Source: Pseudomonas spelaei (GTDB taxonomy: Bacteria > Pseudomonadota > Gammaproteobacteria > Pseudomonadales > Pseudomonadaceae). Taken from it: a stretch of DNA of 64,000 nucleotides. The notes beneath the pieces were generated by a model that saw nothing but the letters and a program-made list of their open reading frames with translations, was not told where the DNA came from and ran no database searches. Location: assembly GCF_009724245.1 (NCBI RefSeq), contig NZ_WNNK01000005.1:124001-188000 (forward strand), given 5' to 3'. Every line of letters begins with the position of its first letter. Positions within the stretch are counted from its first letter, which is position 1. A program made the position numbers and the translations under genes. Below, one piece after another: positions 9,108 to 20,100 of this stretch.

Positions 9108-9310
9108 TTGTGCGACTAAATGATTTTCGAGTTATATCGTTATAACCAATGTCCGTCGCCTCGGCGGATTAAAAAGAGTGCGTAGAGCACCCGACTATTG
9201 GTTTGTCTGTCACTTTTAACGCCCCACAAGGGTCTTGATAGTTTGCCCGCCCCTCACCGGGTCGCCCGGCAAACTATTGTGCGCATTTCAGCTCAGGGAA
9301 ATTAAGCAAC
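9108..9310 (+). promoter_or_regulatory. inh-aprD intergenic region with two inverted repeats
   Basis: This stretch holds a 6-bp palindrome GTTATA-TCGT-TATAAC (9131-9146) and a longer stem with arms ATAGTTTGCC (9238-9247) and GGCAAACTAT (9268-9277). An internal CCGGG/CCCGG element lies between the long arms. The latter ends 33 bases before aprD. It may attenuate read-through from aprA-inh or mark a second promoter for aprDEF. Confidence 0.45.
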
Positions 9311-11065
9311 ATGGCGAAGACCACTCCCGTTGCACCACTGTTCAAAGCGCTGGGCGATTACAAAAGTATTCTGATCAGCATTGGTTGCTTCACCGCATTG
9401 ATCAATGTGCTGATGCTGGTGCCCTCGATTTACATGCTGCAAGTTTACGACCGCGTCCTGTCCTCCCAGAACGAAACCACCCTGGTCATGTTGACCCTGA
9501 TGGTGGTGGGCTTCTTCGCCTTTATCGGCGTGCTGGAAGTGATCCGCAGCTTTATCGTGATCCGCATCGGCAGCCAGTTGGAGCGGCGCTTCAACCTGCG
9601 GGTGTACAAGGCAGCGTTCGAGCGCAACCTGAAGCGGGGCGAAGGACACGCCGGGCAGTCCCTGGGGGACTTGACCCACATGCGCCAATTCATCACGGGA
9701 CCTGCGTTGTTCGCGTTCTTTGACGCACCGTGGTTCCCGATCTACCTGTTTGTGATCTTCCTGTTCAACGTCTGGCTCGGCGTATTGGCCACCGCCGGTG
9801 CGGTGCTGCTGATTGCCCTGGCGTGCCTCAACGAATACCTGACGAAAAAGCCGTTGGGGGAAGCCAGCGGCTATTCCCAGCAGTCGACGCAACTGGCGAC
9901 CAGCCACCTGCACAACGCTGAAACCATCCAGGCCATGGGCATGCTCGGCGCCTTGCGCAAACGCTGGTTCCAGGTGCACTCGCGGTTTCTGGGGTTGCAG
10001 AACAAGGCCAGTGACACCGGTTCGATCATCAGTTCCCTGAGCAAATCATTACGGCTGTGCCTGCAGTCTTTGGTGCTGGGATTGGGCGCGCTGCTGGTGA
10101 TCAAGGGTGACATGACCGCCGGGATGATGATCGCCGGCTCCATTCTGATGGGCCGGGTATTGAGCCCTATCGATCAATTGATTGCCGTGTGGAAGCAATG
10201 GAGTTCGGCCAAGCTGGCCTATCAACGCCTGGATGGCCTGTTGCAGGAGTTTCCACCGGAAGGTGAGCAGATGGTCTTGCCGGCGCCCAAGGGGCAGGTG
10301 AGTTTCGAGCAGGTCACGGCCGGCCCTCCGGGGCGGCGCATGGCGACCTTGCATCAAGTCAGCTTCGGCCTGGCGGCTGGAGAAGTGTTGGGCGTGCTGG
10401 GTGCTTCCGGTTCGGGTAAATCGACGCTGGCTCGTGTGTTGGTGGGCGTCTGGCCAACCCTGGCGGGCACTGTGCGCCTGGACGGTGCAGACATCCACCG
10501 CTGGGACCGCGACGATCTCGGCCCGCATATCGGTTACCTGCCGCAAGACATCGAACTGTTCAGCGGCAGCATTGCCGACAACATCGCGCGTTTTCGCGAA
10601 GCTGATCCGGAGCTTGTGGTGCGGGCCGCCGAGCAGGCTGGCGTGCACGAACTGATCCTGCGCTTGCCCCATGGATACGACACCGTGCTGGGCGACGACG
10701 GTAGCGGCCTGTCCGGCGGTCAGAAACAACGAGTGGCCCTGGCCCGGGCGCTCTACGGCAATCCTCGATTGATCGTGCTTGATGAACCCAACTCCAACCT
10801 CGACACCGTCGGCGAAGCCGCCTTGGCCAGTGCCATCGTGCAGATGAAGGCTCAGGGCAGCAGTGTGATCCTGGTGACGCACCGTTCCTCGGCCCTGGCC
10901 CAGGCCGACAAGTTGCTGGTGCTCAACGAAGGGCGCTTGCAGGCGTTCGGTCCAAGCCAGGAGGTGCTGCGTGCATTGTCCGGTCAGCAACAAGAAGCGC
11001 CGCGTGAAAAGGCCGGGGTCAGCCTCAGCCGTCAGTATCAAGCCGGAAGGAACCCAGGCGCATGA
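9311..11065 (+). CDS. aprD: Type I secretion ABC transporter, inner-membrane ATPase
   Basis: ABC exporter of 584 residues that energises export of AprA and probably the downstream RTX lipase. The N-terminal half holds the transmembrane segments (for example ILISIGCFTALINVLMLVPS near residues 17-36, and TLVMLTLMVVGFFAFIGVL). The C-terminal half is an ABC ATPase with Walker A GASGSGKST, signature LSGGQKQR and Walker B LIVLDEPNSNLD. Length and order fit AprD/PrtD/LipB. The stop overlaps the aprE start (ATGA), which points to translational coupling. It lacks the N-terminal peptidase domain of bacteriocin exporters, as expected for RTX substrates. Confidence 0.96.
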   Translation: MAKTTPVAPLFKALGDYKSILISIGCFTALINVLMLVPSIYMLQVYDRVLSSQNETTLVMLTLMVVGFFAFIGVLEVIRSFIVIRIGSQLERRFNLRVYKAAFERNLKRGEGHAGQSLGDLTHMRQFITGPALFAFFDAPWFPIYLFVIFLFNVWLGVLATAGAVLLIALACLNEYLTKKPLGEASGYSQQSTQLATSHLHNAETIQAMGMLGALRKRWFQVHSRFLGLQNKASDTGSIISSLSKSLRLCLQSLVLGLGALLVIKGDMTAGMMIAGSILMGRVLSPIDQLIAVWKQWSSAKLAYQRLDGLLQEFPPEGEQMVLPAPKGQVSFEQVTAGPPGRRMATLHQVSFGLAAGEVLGVLGASGSGKSTLARVLVGVWPTLAGTVRLDGADIHRWDRDDLGPHIGYLPQDIELFSGSIADNIARFREADPELVVRAAEQAGVHELILRLPHGYDTVLGDDGSGLSGGQKQRVALARALYGNPRLIVLDEPNSNLDTVGEAALASAIVQMKAQGSSVILVTHRSSALAQADKLLVLNEGRLQAFGPSQEVLRALSGQQQEAPREKAGVSLSRQYQAGRNPGA

Positions 11066-12396
11066 GCATCGACAACAGCATTCAAATCAATCACGACTAT
11101 GAGCAGACACACCCTGAGCGCGACGCGCGGTTTTTCTCTCGGATGGGCTGGCTGCTGACGGTGGTCGGCGCCGGTGGCTTTTTCCTCTGGGCCAGCCTGG
11201 CGCCCCTGGATCAAGGCATTCCGGTGCAGGGCACGGTGGTGGTTTCCGGTAAACGCAAAGCGGTGCAAACCCTGAGCCCCGGCGTGGTCAGCCGGATCCT
11301 GGTGCGTGAAGGCGAGTTGGTGAAACAGGGGCAACCGCTGTTTCGCCTCGACCAGACGCAAAGCCAGGCCGATGTGCAATCCCTGCAGGCCCAGTACCGC
11401 ATGGCCTGGGCCAGCGTTGCCCGCTGGCAGAGCGAGCGTGACAACCGTACCAGCATCAGCTTTCCCGCCGAACTGAGCGGCAACCCTGATCCGGCCCTGG
11501 CCCTGGTGCTGGAAGGCCAACGCCAACTGTTCAGCAGCCGCCGCGAAGCCTTTGCCCGGGAGCAGGCGGGGATCCGCGCCAGTATCGAAGGCGCCACTTC
11601 GCAACTGAGCGGCATGCGCCGTGCCCGCAGCGACCTGACAGCCCAGGCACAATCCCTGCGCGATCAACTGAGCAACCTGCAACCCTTGGCCGACAACGGC
11701 TATATCCCGCGCAACCGGCTGATGGAGTACCAGCGCCAGCTGTCTCAGGTGCAACAGGACCTGGCGCAGAACACCGGGGAAAGCGGGCGAGTGGAGCAGG
11801 GCATCCTCGAATCGAAACTCAAGCTGCAACAGCACGTCGAGGAATATCAAAAGGAAGTGCGCAGCCAATTGGCCGACGCACAACTGCGCAGCCTGACCCT
11901 GGAGCAGCAATTGACCTCCGCCGGGTTTGACTTGCAGCACAGCGAAATCAACGCTCCGGCTGACGGCATTGCGGTCAACCTTGGGGTGCATACCGAAGGC
12001 GCCGTGGTGCGCGCCGGTGAAACCCTGCTGGAGATCGTGCCTCAGGGCACGCGCCTGGAAGTGGAAGGCCATCTGCCGGTGCACCTGGTGGACAAGGTCG
12101 GCACCCACCTGCCGGTGGACATTCTGTTCACGGCCTTCAACCAAAGCCGTACACCACGGGTGCCGGGGGAGGTCAGCCTGATTTCCGCCGACCAGATGCT
12201 CGACGAGAAAACCGGTGCGCCGTACTACGTGCTGCGTACCACCGTCAGTGACGGCGCCCTGGAAAAGCTCCACGGGCTGGTGATCAAGCCGGGGATGCCG
12301 GCAGAGATGTTCGTGCGCACCGGTGAGCGTTCACTGCTCAACTATCTGTTCAAGCCGCTGCTGGATCGCGCCGGCTCCGCGTTGACTGAGGAATGA
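11062..12396 (+). CDS. aprE: Type I secretion membrane fusion protein
   Basis: HlyD-family adaptor of 444 residues. A single membrane anchor (MGWLLTVVGAGGFFLWASL, about residues 29-47) is followed by a lipoyl-like half motif (LSPGVVSRILVREGELVKQG). A long coiled-coil region rich in Gln, Arg and Leu covers about residues 100-290, and a closing beta domain follows with INAPADGIAVNLGVHTEGAV. It bridges AprD and the outer-membrane channel AprF. Both ends overlap neighbouring genes by four bases (ATGA), so aprD-aprE-aprF are translated as a coupled unit. Confidence 0.95.
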   Translation: MSIDNSIQINHDYEQTHPERDARFFSRMGWLLTVVGAGGFFLWASLAPLDQGIPVQGTVVVSGKRKAVQTLSPGVVSRILVREGELVKQGQPLFRLDQTQSQADVQSLQAQYRMAWASVARWQSERDNRTSISFPAELSGNPDPALALVLEGQRQLFSSRREAFAREQAGIRASIEGATSQLSGMRRARSDLTAQAQSLRDQLSNLQPLADNGYIPRNRLMEYQRQLSQVQQDLAQNTGESGRVEQGILESKLKLQQHVEEYQKEVRSQLADAQLRSLTLEQQLTSAGFDLQHSEINAPADGIAVNLGVHTEGAVVRAGETLLEIVPQGTRLEVEGHLPVHLVDKVGTHLPVDILFTAFNQSRTPRVPGEVSLISADQMLDEKTGAPYYVLRTTVSDGALEKLHGLVIKPGMPAEMFVRTGERSLLNYLFKPLLDRAGSALTEE

Positions 12397-13739
12397 GCAT
12401 GAAGTCAGTGTTCATTTCCCTGTTTCTGGTGTGCGGTACTGCCCAGGCGGCCATGGGTCCCTTCGATGTCTACGAACAAGCCTTGCGTAACGATCCGGTG
12501 TTTCTCGGCGCCATCAAGGAGCGCGACGCCGGCTTGGAAAACCGTACCATCGGCCGCGCCGGCCTGTTGCCGCGCCTGTCCTACAACTACAACAAGGGTC
12601 GCAATAACTCCGAAGCCACGTTGCCCGACAACCGTGGTGGCAGCTATCGCGACAACCGCAACTACAACAGTTACGGCTCCACCTTCACCCTGCAACAGCC
12701 GCTGTTCGATTACGAAGCCTATGCCAACTACCGCAAGGGCATAGCCCAGGCGTTGTTCGCCGATGAAAGCTTTCGCGACAAGAGCCAAGCGTTGTTGGTA
12801 CGGGTGCTGAGCTATTACACCCAGGCGTTGTTTGCCCAGGACCAGATCGACATTGCCCGGGCCAAGAAGAAGGCATTCGAGCAGCAGTTCCAGCAGAACG
12901 AACACCTGTTCAAGCAAGGCGAGGGGACCCGCACCGATATCCTCGAAGCCGAGTCGCGTTATGAGTTGGCCACCGCCGAGGAAATTCAGGCACTGGATGA
13001 ACAGGACGCTTCGTTGCGCGAGCTGGGTGCACTGATTGGTATGCCCAGCGTCAATATCACCGACCTTGCGCCGCTCAACGAAGGTTTCGCCACCTTCACC
13101 CTGGCCCCGGCCAACTACGACACCTGGCATGAACTGGCACTGACCAATAACCCGACGCTGGCCTCCCAGCGCCAGTCCCTGGAAGTGGCGCGCTATGAAG
13201 TGGAACGTAACCGCGCCGGGCACTTGCCACGGGTGACGGCTTACGCCACCTCCCGGCGACAGGAGTCGGACACCGGCAACACCTACAACCAGCGCTATGA
13301 CACCAACACCATCGGCGTGGAAATCAGCGTGCCGATCTATGCCGGTGGCGGCGTATCGGCCTCGACCCGCCAGGCCAGTCGCGCCATGGAACAGGCGGAG
13401 TACGAGCTGGAAGGCAAGACCCGGGAAACCCTGATCGAACTGCGCCGCCAGTTCAGCGCTTGCCTGTCGGGGGTGAGCAAGCTCAAGGCCTATCAAAAAG
13501 CCCTGGTGTCGGCCGAGGCCCTGGTGGTCTCCACCAAGCAAAGCATTCTGGGCGGCGAGCGGGTCAACCTCGATGCGCTCAACGCCGAACAGCAGCTGTA
13601 CAGCACCCGTCGCGACCTGGCCCAGGCCCGTTACGACTACCTGATGGCCTGGACCAAATTGCATTACTACGCCGGCAACCTGCGGGATACCGATTTGGCC
13701 AAGGTGGATGAGGCGTTTGGGCCGATGGCAGGGAAATAA
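12393..13739 (+). CDS. aprF: Type I secretion outer-membrane channel, TolC family
   Basis: TolC-like protein of 448 residues with a signal peptide ending near CGTAQA-AMG. The mature chain starts GPFDVYEQALRNDPVFLGA, the usual beginning of AprF/PrtF/LipD. Two internally repeated outer-membrane-efflux halves of long helices and strands follow. The start overlaps the aprE stop; ATG two codons further (MKSVF) is an alternative. It completes the tripartite exporter that moves AprA and probably LipA directly to the medium. Confidence 0.95.
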   Translation: MSMKSVFISLFLVCGTAQAAMGPFDVYEQALRNDPVFLGAIKERDAGLENRTIGRAGLLPRLSYNYNKGRNNSEATLPDNRGGSYRDNRNYNSYGSTFTLQQPLFDYEAYANYRKGIAQALFADESFRDKSQALLVRVLSYYTQALFAQDQIDIARAKKKAFEQQFQQNEHLFKQGEGTRTDILEAESRYELATAEEIQALDEQDASLRELGALIGMPSVNITDLAPLNEGFATFTLAPANYDTWHELALTNNPTLASQRQSLEVARYEVERNRAGHLPRVTAYATSRRQESDTGNTYNQRYDTNTIGVEISVPIYAGGGVSASTRQASRAMEQAEYELEGKTRETLIELRRQFSACLSGVSKLKAYQKALVSAEALVVSTKQSILGGERVNLDALNAEQQLYSTRRDLAQARYDYLMAWTKLHYYAGNLRDTDLAKVDEAFGPMAGK

Positions 13740-13769
13740 CGAGGGAAATTTTGTGCCGGGTGGGTTTGC

Positions 13770-13972
13770 CCTAATACCGGTCAGTTAAGCGAACACAATG
13801 CTCCACACAGCGAAGATCAAAGGTGGGAGCTGTCGAGCTTTAGCGAGGCTGCGATAGCGGTGGGCCAGCCAACATCAATGCTTGCAGTGCTGATGCCTTT
13901 GCAGCCTCGCTAAAGCTCGACAGCTCCCACATTGGATTCATTTCGTTTGTTAGATCGCTATTGCTTAACTGA
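13770..13972. repeat. Composite palindromic intergenic element, copy B
   Basis: The 108-bp core palindrome at 13823-13930 has arms beginning GTGGGAGCTGTCGAGCTTTA and ending in the exact complement. It lies inside an outer inverted repeat whose core is TCAGTTAAGC (13781-13790) against GCTTAACTGA (13963-13972). The 28-base left end (13770-13797) matches the right end of copy A (3243-3270, read in reverse complement) at 23 of 28 positions. This suggests a MITE-like mobile unit with defined ends rather than a simple REP pair. It separates aprF from prtA. Confidence 0.8.
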
Positions 13973-14041
13973 ACGGCAGCCTGCCACAGGACAAACCCAG
14001 TAACACAGCGTGTTTCAACAATAAGAAAACAAGGACTTTTC

Positions 14042-16999
14042 ATGATCATCCAACCACGTCGCTTCAAACCCTTGACCGCAGGCTCCTTGCTGCTGTTGTC
14101 CGTTGCGGCAAATGCGCAGTACGCCGAGACCGGTCAGTTGGGTAACCCCGCCAGTTGGCGCTCCGCCGAGTTCCAGAGCGACTGGGGCCTGGGTCGCATG
14201 AAGGCTGACGAAGCCTACGCTGCCGGCATCACCGGCAGCGGGGTGAAGATCGGCGCCCTGGACTCGGGCTTTGACCCCAACCATCCTGAAGCGTCGAAGG
14301 ACCGTTATCACGCCGTCACCGCCACGGGCACTTACGTCAATGGCAACCCGTTCAGCACCACCGGCGCACTCAACCCCAACAACGATTCCCATGGCACCCA
14401 CGTCACCGGCACCATGGGCGCGGCCCGTGACGGCGTCGGCATGCACGGCGTGGCGTACAACGCGCAGATCTACGTCGGCAACACCAACGCCAACGACAGC
14501 TTTCTGTTTGGCCCGACCCCAGACCCCAAGTACTTCAAGGCGGTGTACAGCGCCCTGGTGGATTCAGGCGTGCGGGCAATCAACAACAGTTGGGGCAGCC
14601 AGCCCAAGGATGTGAGCTACCAGACGTTGGGCGACCTGCATGCCGCGTATGCCCAGCACTACAACCAGGGGACCTGGCTGGATTCCGCCGCCGACGTGGC
14701 CAAGGCGGGCGTGATCAACGTGTTCAGCGCCGGCAACAGCGGCTACGCGAATGCCAGCGTGCGCTCGGCATTGCCGTATTTTCAGCCGGAACTGGAAGGT
14801 CACTGGTTGGCGGTGTCGGGCCTAGACAAAACCAATAACCAGAAATACAACCAGTGCGGCATCGCCAAGTACTGGTGTATTTCCACGCCGGGCGCGCTGA
14901 TCAACAGCACCATTCCCGATGGCGGTTATGGGGTCAAGTCCGGCACCTCGATGTCGGCACCCCATGCCACGGGCGCGCTGGCGCTGGTGATGGAGCGCTA
15001 CCCGTATATGAACAACGAGCAGGCCTTGCAGGTGCTGCTGACCACCGCCACGCAGCTGGACGGCTCGATCACCGATGCGCCGAGCACCAAGGTCGGTTGG
15101 GGTGTGCCAGACCTCGGCCGGGCGATGCACGGGCCTGGGCAACTGCTGGGGCCGACGGATTACACCCTGGCGGCCGGGCAGGGCGATGTGTGGAGCAACG
15201 CGATCTCCGACAAGGCGCTGATTCAGCGCCAAACCGAAGACAGTGCCGAACACACGGCCTGGCAGCAGACCTTGAAGGATAAGGGCTGGGAAAATGGCGT
15301 CGCTGCCAATGCCAGCCAGCAGGACAAGACCGATTACGCCGTCGGCAGTGCACGGGACGCCGCTGCCGCCCAGCGGATTTACCAGGGCAGCCTGATCAAG
15401 TCGGGAGCGGGCACGCTGGTGCTGACCGGCGACAACACCTATCGCGGTACCACCACCGTCAACGGTGGATTGCTGGCGGTGAATGGCTCGCTGACGTCGG
15501 CGGTCACCGTCAATGACAGCGGTACTCTGGGCGGCTCCGGGCGTATCGCCTCGCTGACCGCCAACAGCGGCGGCACCGTGGCACCGGGTAACTCGGTAGG
15601 CACCTTGCAGGTCGCCGGTGACGTCAACCTCGCGGCTGGCTCCACCTATGCGGTGGAACTGACGCCGACCAGCAGCGACCGCATTGTCGCCGGTGGCAAG
15701 GCCGTCCTGGGCGGCGGCACGGTGACCCTGGCCCTGGAAAATAGCCCGACCTCGCTCAGCCAGACTGAAGCCCAAAGCCTGGTCGGCCGGCAATACGACA
15801 TCCTCCAGGCCGCCGGCGGGATACAAGGGCAGTTTGGTGCGGTACTGCCCAATTACCTGTTCATCGGCGGCACCCTCAATTACGCCGCGAATGCCGTGCA
15901 ACTGGACATCGGTCGTAACGGTGCCAGTTTCGCCAGCGTCGGCGCGACCCGCAATCAGCGCAATGTGGCTGCGGCTGCCGAGCAATTGGGCGCGGGCAAC
16001 CCGGTGTATGAAAGCGTGCTGCGCTCGGACTCGGTGGCGTCGGCGCAGCAGGGCTTCCAGCAGTTGTCCGGGGAAATCTACCCGGCAATCGGTGCGGTAC
16101 TGATCAATGACAGTCGTCACCTGCGGGATGCGGTGGGCGAGCGCTTGCGCCATACGCCGGTAACGGGTGAGAGCAACGTCTGGGTCAAGGCCCTAGGTGC
16201 CTGGGGCAAGACCGACAGCCGCAGCGAAACCGCCGGCTATACCAGCTCCATCGGCGGCATGCTCGCGGGTGTCGACGGTGCGCTGGATGAACAGACACGC
16301 ATCGGCCTGGTGGCGGGCTACAGCGACAGCTCCCTGAGCATGGGCAGCGGCACACATTCGTCGGCGTCCATCGACAGCTATCACCTCGGCGCTTATGCCG
16401 GGCACGAGTTGGGCAACTGGCGCTTGAGCGTCGGCGGCGCCTACAGCTGGCATCGCGGCGACGTCAAACGTGACTTGCAGTACGGCGAAGTCAGCGGCAA
16501 ACAGAAGACCAAACTGGACGCCCGCAGCGCGCAACTCTTCACCGAAGCCGCCTACCGCTTGAACCTGCAAGCCCTGGCCCTGGAACCCTTCGCCAACCTG
16601 GCTTATGTGCATCTGGACAGCGACAGCTTCCACGAAAAAGGCGATGCCGCCGCCCTTGAGCGCGGCAGTGATAGCCGCGACGCGGTACTGAGCACCCTGG
16701 GCCTGCGTGCCTTGAAAACCTTCAACCTCAATGACCATCAGCAACTGGACGTGTCCGGCTCGTTGGGCTGGCAGCACAGTTTGAGTGCCGTCGAGTCTGA
16801 AGAGCACCTGGCGTTTGTTGCAGGTGGTCCGTCGTTCGCCGTTGAAAGTTCGCCATTGCTGCGCGATGCCGCACTGGTGGGCGTACAGGCAAGCCTGGCG
16901 TTGAGCAAAACCACGCGGGTCAACCTGGATTACAACGGTCAATTGGGTGGCCGGGAGAAGAATCAGGGCGTGGGGCTGAGCCTGAACTGGCAGTTCTGA
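14042..16999 (+). CDS. prtA: Subtilisin-like serine protease autotransporter (first of a tandem pair)
   Basis: Type V secreted protease of 985 residues. A signal peptide (cleavage near ANA-QY, residue 26) is followed by a subtilase domain. Its catalytic residues are D74 (GALDSGFDP), H117 (DSHGTHVTG) and S303 (GTSMSAPHATG). A passenger stem of repeated beta-strands with the autotransporter-associated GDNTYRGTTTVNGG motif follows. A C-terminal 12-strand beta-barrel of about 270 residues ends in the aromatic residue of LNWQF, as required for BAM recognition. In P. fluorescens this gene pair lies between aprF and lipA. Signal peptide and barrel show it does not use the AprDEF exporter. Confidence 0.93.
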   Translation: MIIQPRRFKPLTAGSLLLLSVAANAQYAETGQLGNPASWRSAEFQSDWGLGRMKADEAYAAGITGSGVKIGALDSGFDPNHPEASKDRYHAVTATGTYVNGNPFSTTGALNPNNDSHGTHVTGTMGAARDGVGMHGVAYNAQIYVGNTNANDSFLFGPTPDPKYFKAVYSALVDSGVRAINNSWGSQPKDVSYQTLGDLHAAYAQHYNQGTWLDSAADVAKAGVINVFSAGNSGYANASVRSALPYFQPELEGHWLAVSGLDKTNNQKYNQCGIAKYWCISTPGALINSTIPDGGYGVKSGTSMSAPHATGALALVMERYPYMNNEQALQVLLTTATQLDGSITDAPSTKVGWGVPDLGRAMHGPGQLLGPTDYTLAAGQGDVWSNAISDKALIQRQTEDSAEHTAWQQTLKDKGWENGVAANASQQDKTDYAVGSARDAAAAQRIYQGSLIKSGAGTLVLTGDNTYRGTTTVNGGLLAVNGSLTSAVTVNDSGTLGGSGRIASLTANSGGTVAPGNSVGTLQVAGDVNLAAGSTYAVELTPTSSDRIVAGGKAVLGGGTVTLALENSPTSLSQTEAQSLVGRQYDILQAAGGIQGQFGAVLPNYLFIGGTLNYAANAVQLDIGRNGASFASVGATRNQRNVAAAAEQLGAGNPVYESVLRSDSVASAQQGFQQLSGEIYPAIGAVLINDSRHLRDAVGERLRHTPVTGESNVWVKALGAWGKTDSRSETAGYTSSIGGMLAGVDGALDEQTRIGLVAGYSDSSLSMGSGTHSSASIDSYHLGAYAGHELGNWRLSVGGAYSWHRGDVKRDLQYGEVSGKQKTKLDARSAQLFTEAAYRLNLQALALEPFANLAYVHLDSDSFHEKGDAAALERGSDSRDAVLSTLGLRALKTFNLNDHQQLDVSGSLGWQHSLSAVESEEHLAFVAGGPSFAVESSPLLRDAALVGVQASLALSKTTRVNLDYNGQLGGREKNQGVGLSLNWQF

Positions 17000-17023
17000 T
17001 GTGCCCTGCAACCCCGTAAAGCC

Positions 17024-17040
17024 TGTAGCCGCTGCCGAGG
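17024..17040 (+). repeat. Solitary half-copy of the TGTAGCCGCTGCCGAGG repeat
   Basis: This 17-base stretch between prtA and prtB is identical to the outer end of the palindrome nested at 33454-33555. No inverted partner is found beside it, so it looks like a decayed single REP. Confidence 0.6.
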
Positions 17041-17102
17041 CACAGGGTGTTCGAAAGAGAAGTGATTCACCACAAATGCAATAAAAACTAAGGAAGGTCA
17101 CC

Positions 17103-20100
17103 GTGAACGTAAAAAACCGAGGGTTACACACCGCCCCGTCAACAGGCCCGGGCTACCCGCTCAAGGCCCTGAGCTGCGTGCCATACGGCGCGCTGCTGTG
17201 TTGCCTGGCAAGCCTGGGTACCGCCCAGGCCGCACCCTACGTCGAAACCGGAAAACTGGGCGATGCTGCCAGTTGGCGCAGTAATGAGTTCAAGGCCGAT
17301 TGGGGCCTGGGCGCGGTGCATGCCGATGCAGCCTATGCCGCCGGCTACACCGGCAAGGGCGTCAAGCTGGGGATTTTCGACCAGCCGGTGTATGCCCAGC
17401 ATCCGGAGTTCAATAGCCAGAACAAGGTGGTGACGATTGTCACTGAAGGCATTCGCCAATACACCGACCCGTATATCCCGGTGAAGGCCGGCGATGCTTT
17501 CCGTTATGACGGCACGCCTTCGTTGGGTTCCAATGGAAAACTGGGCAACCACGGCACTCACGTCGGCGGCATCGCGGCGGGTAACCGTGACGGTGGCCCG
17601 ATGCATGGCGTAGCGTTCAACGCCCAGATCATCAGCGCCGAAAACGGCGACCCAGGCCCTGAAGACGGGATCATCCTCGGTAACGACGGCGCGGTGTACA
17701 AAGCGGGCTGGGATGCCCTGGTGGCCAGCGGTGCGCGGATCGTCAACAACAGTTGGGGCATCGGTATCGGCGATCAGTACGCCAAGGGTGGCAAGGATCC
17801 AGCCTACCCCAACTTCACGGTCAAGGAAGCCCAGGCACAGTTCAACAATATCCGGCCGATCCTTGGCACCATTGCCGGCGGCGCTTACCAAGGCGCTATC
17901 GACACGGCCCGCAGTGGCGTGCTGACCATCTTCGCTGCCGGCAACGACTACAACCGCAACAACCCGGATGCCATGTCGGGCCTGGCGTATTTTGTGCCGG
18001 ACATCGCACCCAACTGGCTGTCGGTGGCGGCCTTGCAACAGAACCCCAACACGGCCAGCAGCGATCCTTATGTGATCAGCACCTTTTCCACCCGTTGCGG
18101 TTATGCGGCCAGCTTCTGCGTCTCGGCACCCGGCACCAAAATCTACAGTTCGGTGTTCAACGGCACCACGTTAGAGAACATGAAGCAGGAGTGGGAAAAT
18201 AAAAATGGCACCTCCATGGCGGCGCCTCATGTGGCCGGTGCTGCGGCAGTGCTGATGGAGCGCTTCCAGTACATGAGCGCCGACCAGATCTCCACGATTC
18301 TGAAAACCACCGCCACTGACCTCGGTGCTCCTGGCATCGACTCGCTGTACGGCTGGGGCATGATCAACCTGGGCAAGGCAGTCAACGGCCCGGGGATGTT
18401 TATCACCGCCGAAGATATTCCAGCCGAGTTTCGCATTGAGGGTGCCTACGGCAGTGGCCAGTTTGTCGCAGACTTGCCGGGGATCGGTGCGGTGGTGGAC
18501 GCCGGCAAGCCGACCCAACGGGTGTGCAATGACGTGCATTGCGGCCTGGACGTGTGGAGCAACAACATCTCCGGCCATGGCGGTTTGACCAAGCAAGGGA
18601 TCGGTGCCCTGGTGCTGACAGGCACCAACACTTACAGCGGCCCGACGCTGGTCAAACAAGGCCTGTTGGCGATCAATGGCTCGGTCACCTCCGACGTCAT
18701 CGTCAGCGGCAGTGGTGTTGTCGGCGGCTCCGGTCATATCGGCTCGCTGGCGGCAAAAAGCGGCGGCACTGTGGCACCGGGCAACTCCATCGGTACGTTG
18801 AACGTGGCCGGGGATGTCAGCTTCGATGCCGGTTCGACCTATGCCGTGGAGCTGTCGTCCACCAGCAGTGATCGCATCGTCGCGGGCGGCAAGGCTACCC
18901 TCAACGGCGGTACGGTGACGTTGGCCCTGGAAAACAGCCCGACCTTGCTTAGCCAGACTCAGGCCCAGAGCTTGATCGGTCGTCAATACAACATTCTCCA
19001 GGCCGCTGGCGGCGTGACCGGCAGCTTCGGTTCGGTGTTGCCTAACTACCTGTTTCTGGGTGGCACGCTCAATTACGCCGCCAACGGCGTGCAGTTGAAT
19101 GTGGGCCGCAATGGCAACAGCTTCGCCAGCGTCGCTGCCACCGACAACCAACGTTCAGTGGCGGCGGCTGCCGAGCAATTGGGGGCGGGCAATGGTGTCT
19201 ATGAAAGCCTGCTGATGGCGCCCAACGCCGCCTCGGCCCAAGGGGCCTTTCAACAGTTGACTGGCGAGATCTACCCAGCCCTGGAAACCGCGCTGATCAA
19301 TGACAGCCGCTACCTGCGCGACGCCGTGGGTGAACGCTTGCAGCAAGGCGAAATGGGCACCTCCACCCAAACCATCGACACCCGCGGCAACGTCTGGGTC
19401 AAGGCGCTGGGTGCATGGGGCAAGACCAACAGCGGCAGTGAGACGGCGGGCTACACCACGTCCATCGGCGGCATGCTGGCGGGTGTAGACGGTGCGCTGG
19501 ATGAAAACACCCGAATCGGTCTGGTGGGGGGGTACAGCGACACGTCGCTGAACATGGGCGATGGCACCCACTCCCGGGCGTCGGTGGACAGCTACCACCT
19601 CGGCGCCTACGCCGGGCACGAAATCGGTGCCTTGCGCCTGACCGGTGGTGCGACTTACAGCTGGCACCGTGCGGATGTGAAACGCGAGCTGCAATACGGC
19701 GAAGTGTCCGGCAAGCAGAAAGCCAAGGTCGATGCGCACACCACGCAAGTGTTCACCGAAGCCGCCTATCGCCTGAACCTGCAACCGTTGGCCCTGGAAC
19801 CGTTCGCCAACCTGGCTTACGTGCATCTGGATACGGATGGTTTCACCGAGAAAGGTGATGCTGCCGCGCTCAAAGGCGGGGATGACAACCGTGACGTGGT
19901 GTTGAGCACCCTGGGTGTGCGGGCGCTGAAAACCTTCAACGTGACCGATCACCAGCAGTTGGAGGTGTCTGGCACATTGGGTTGGCAGCACAACCTGAGC
20001 GGTACCGACTCCGAGCGGCACCTGGCCTTTGCATCAAACAGCACGGCGTTCTCGGTAGAGAGCTCGCCGATGGTGCGTGATGCGGCATTGGTAGGGGCTC

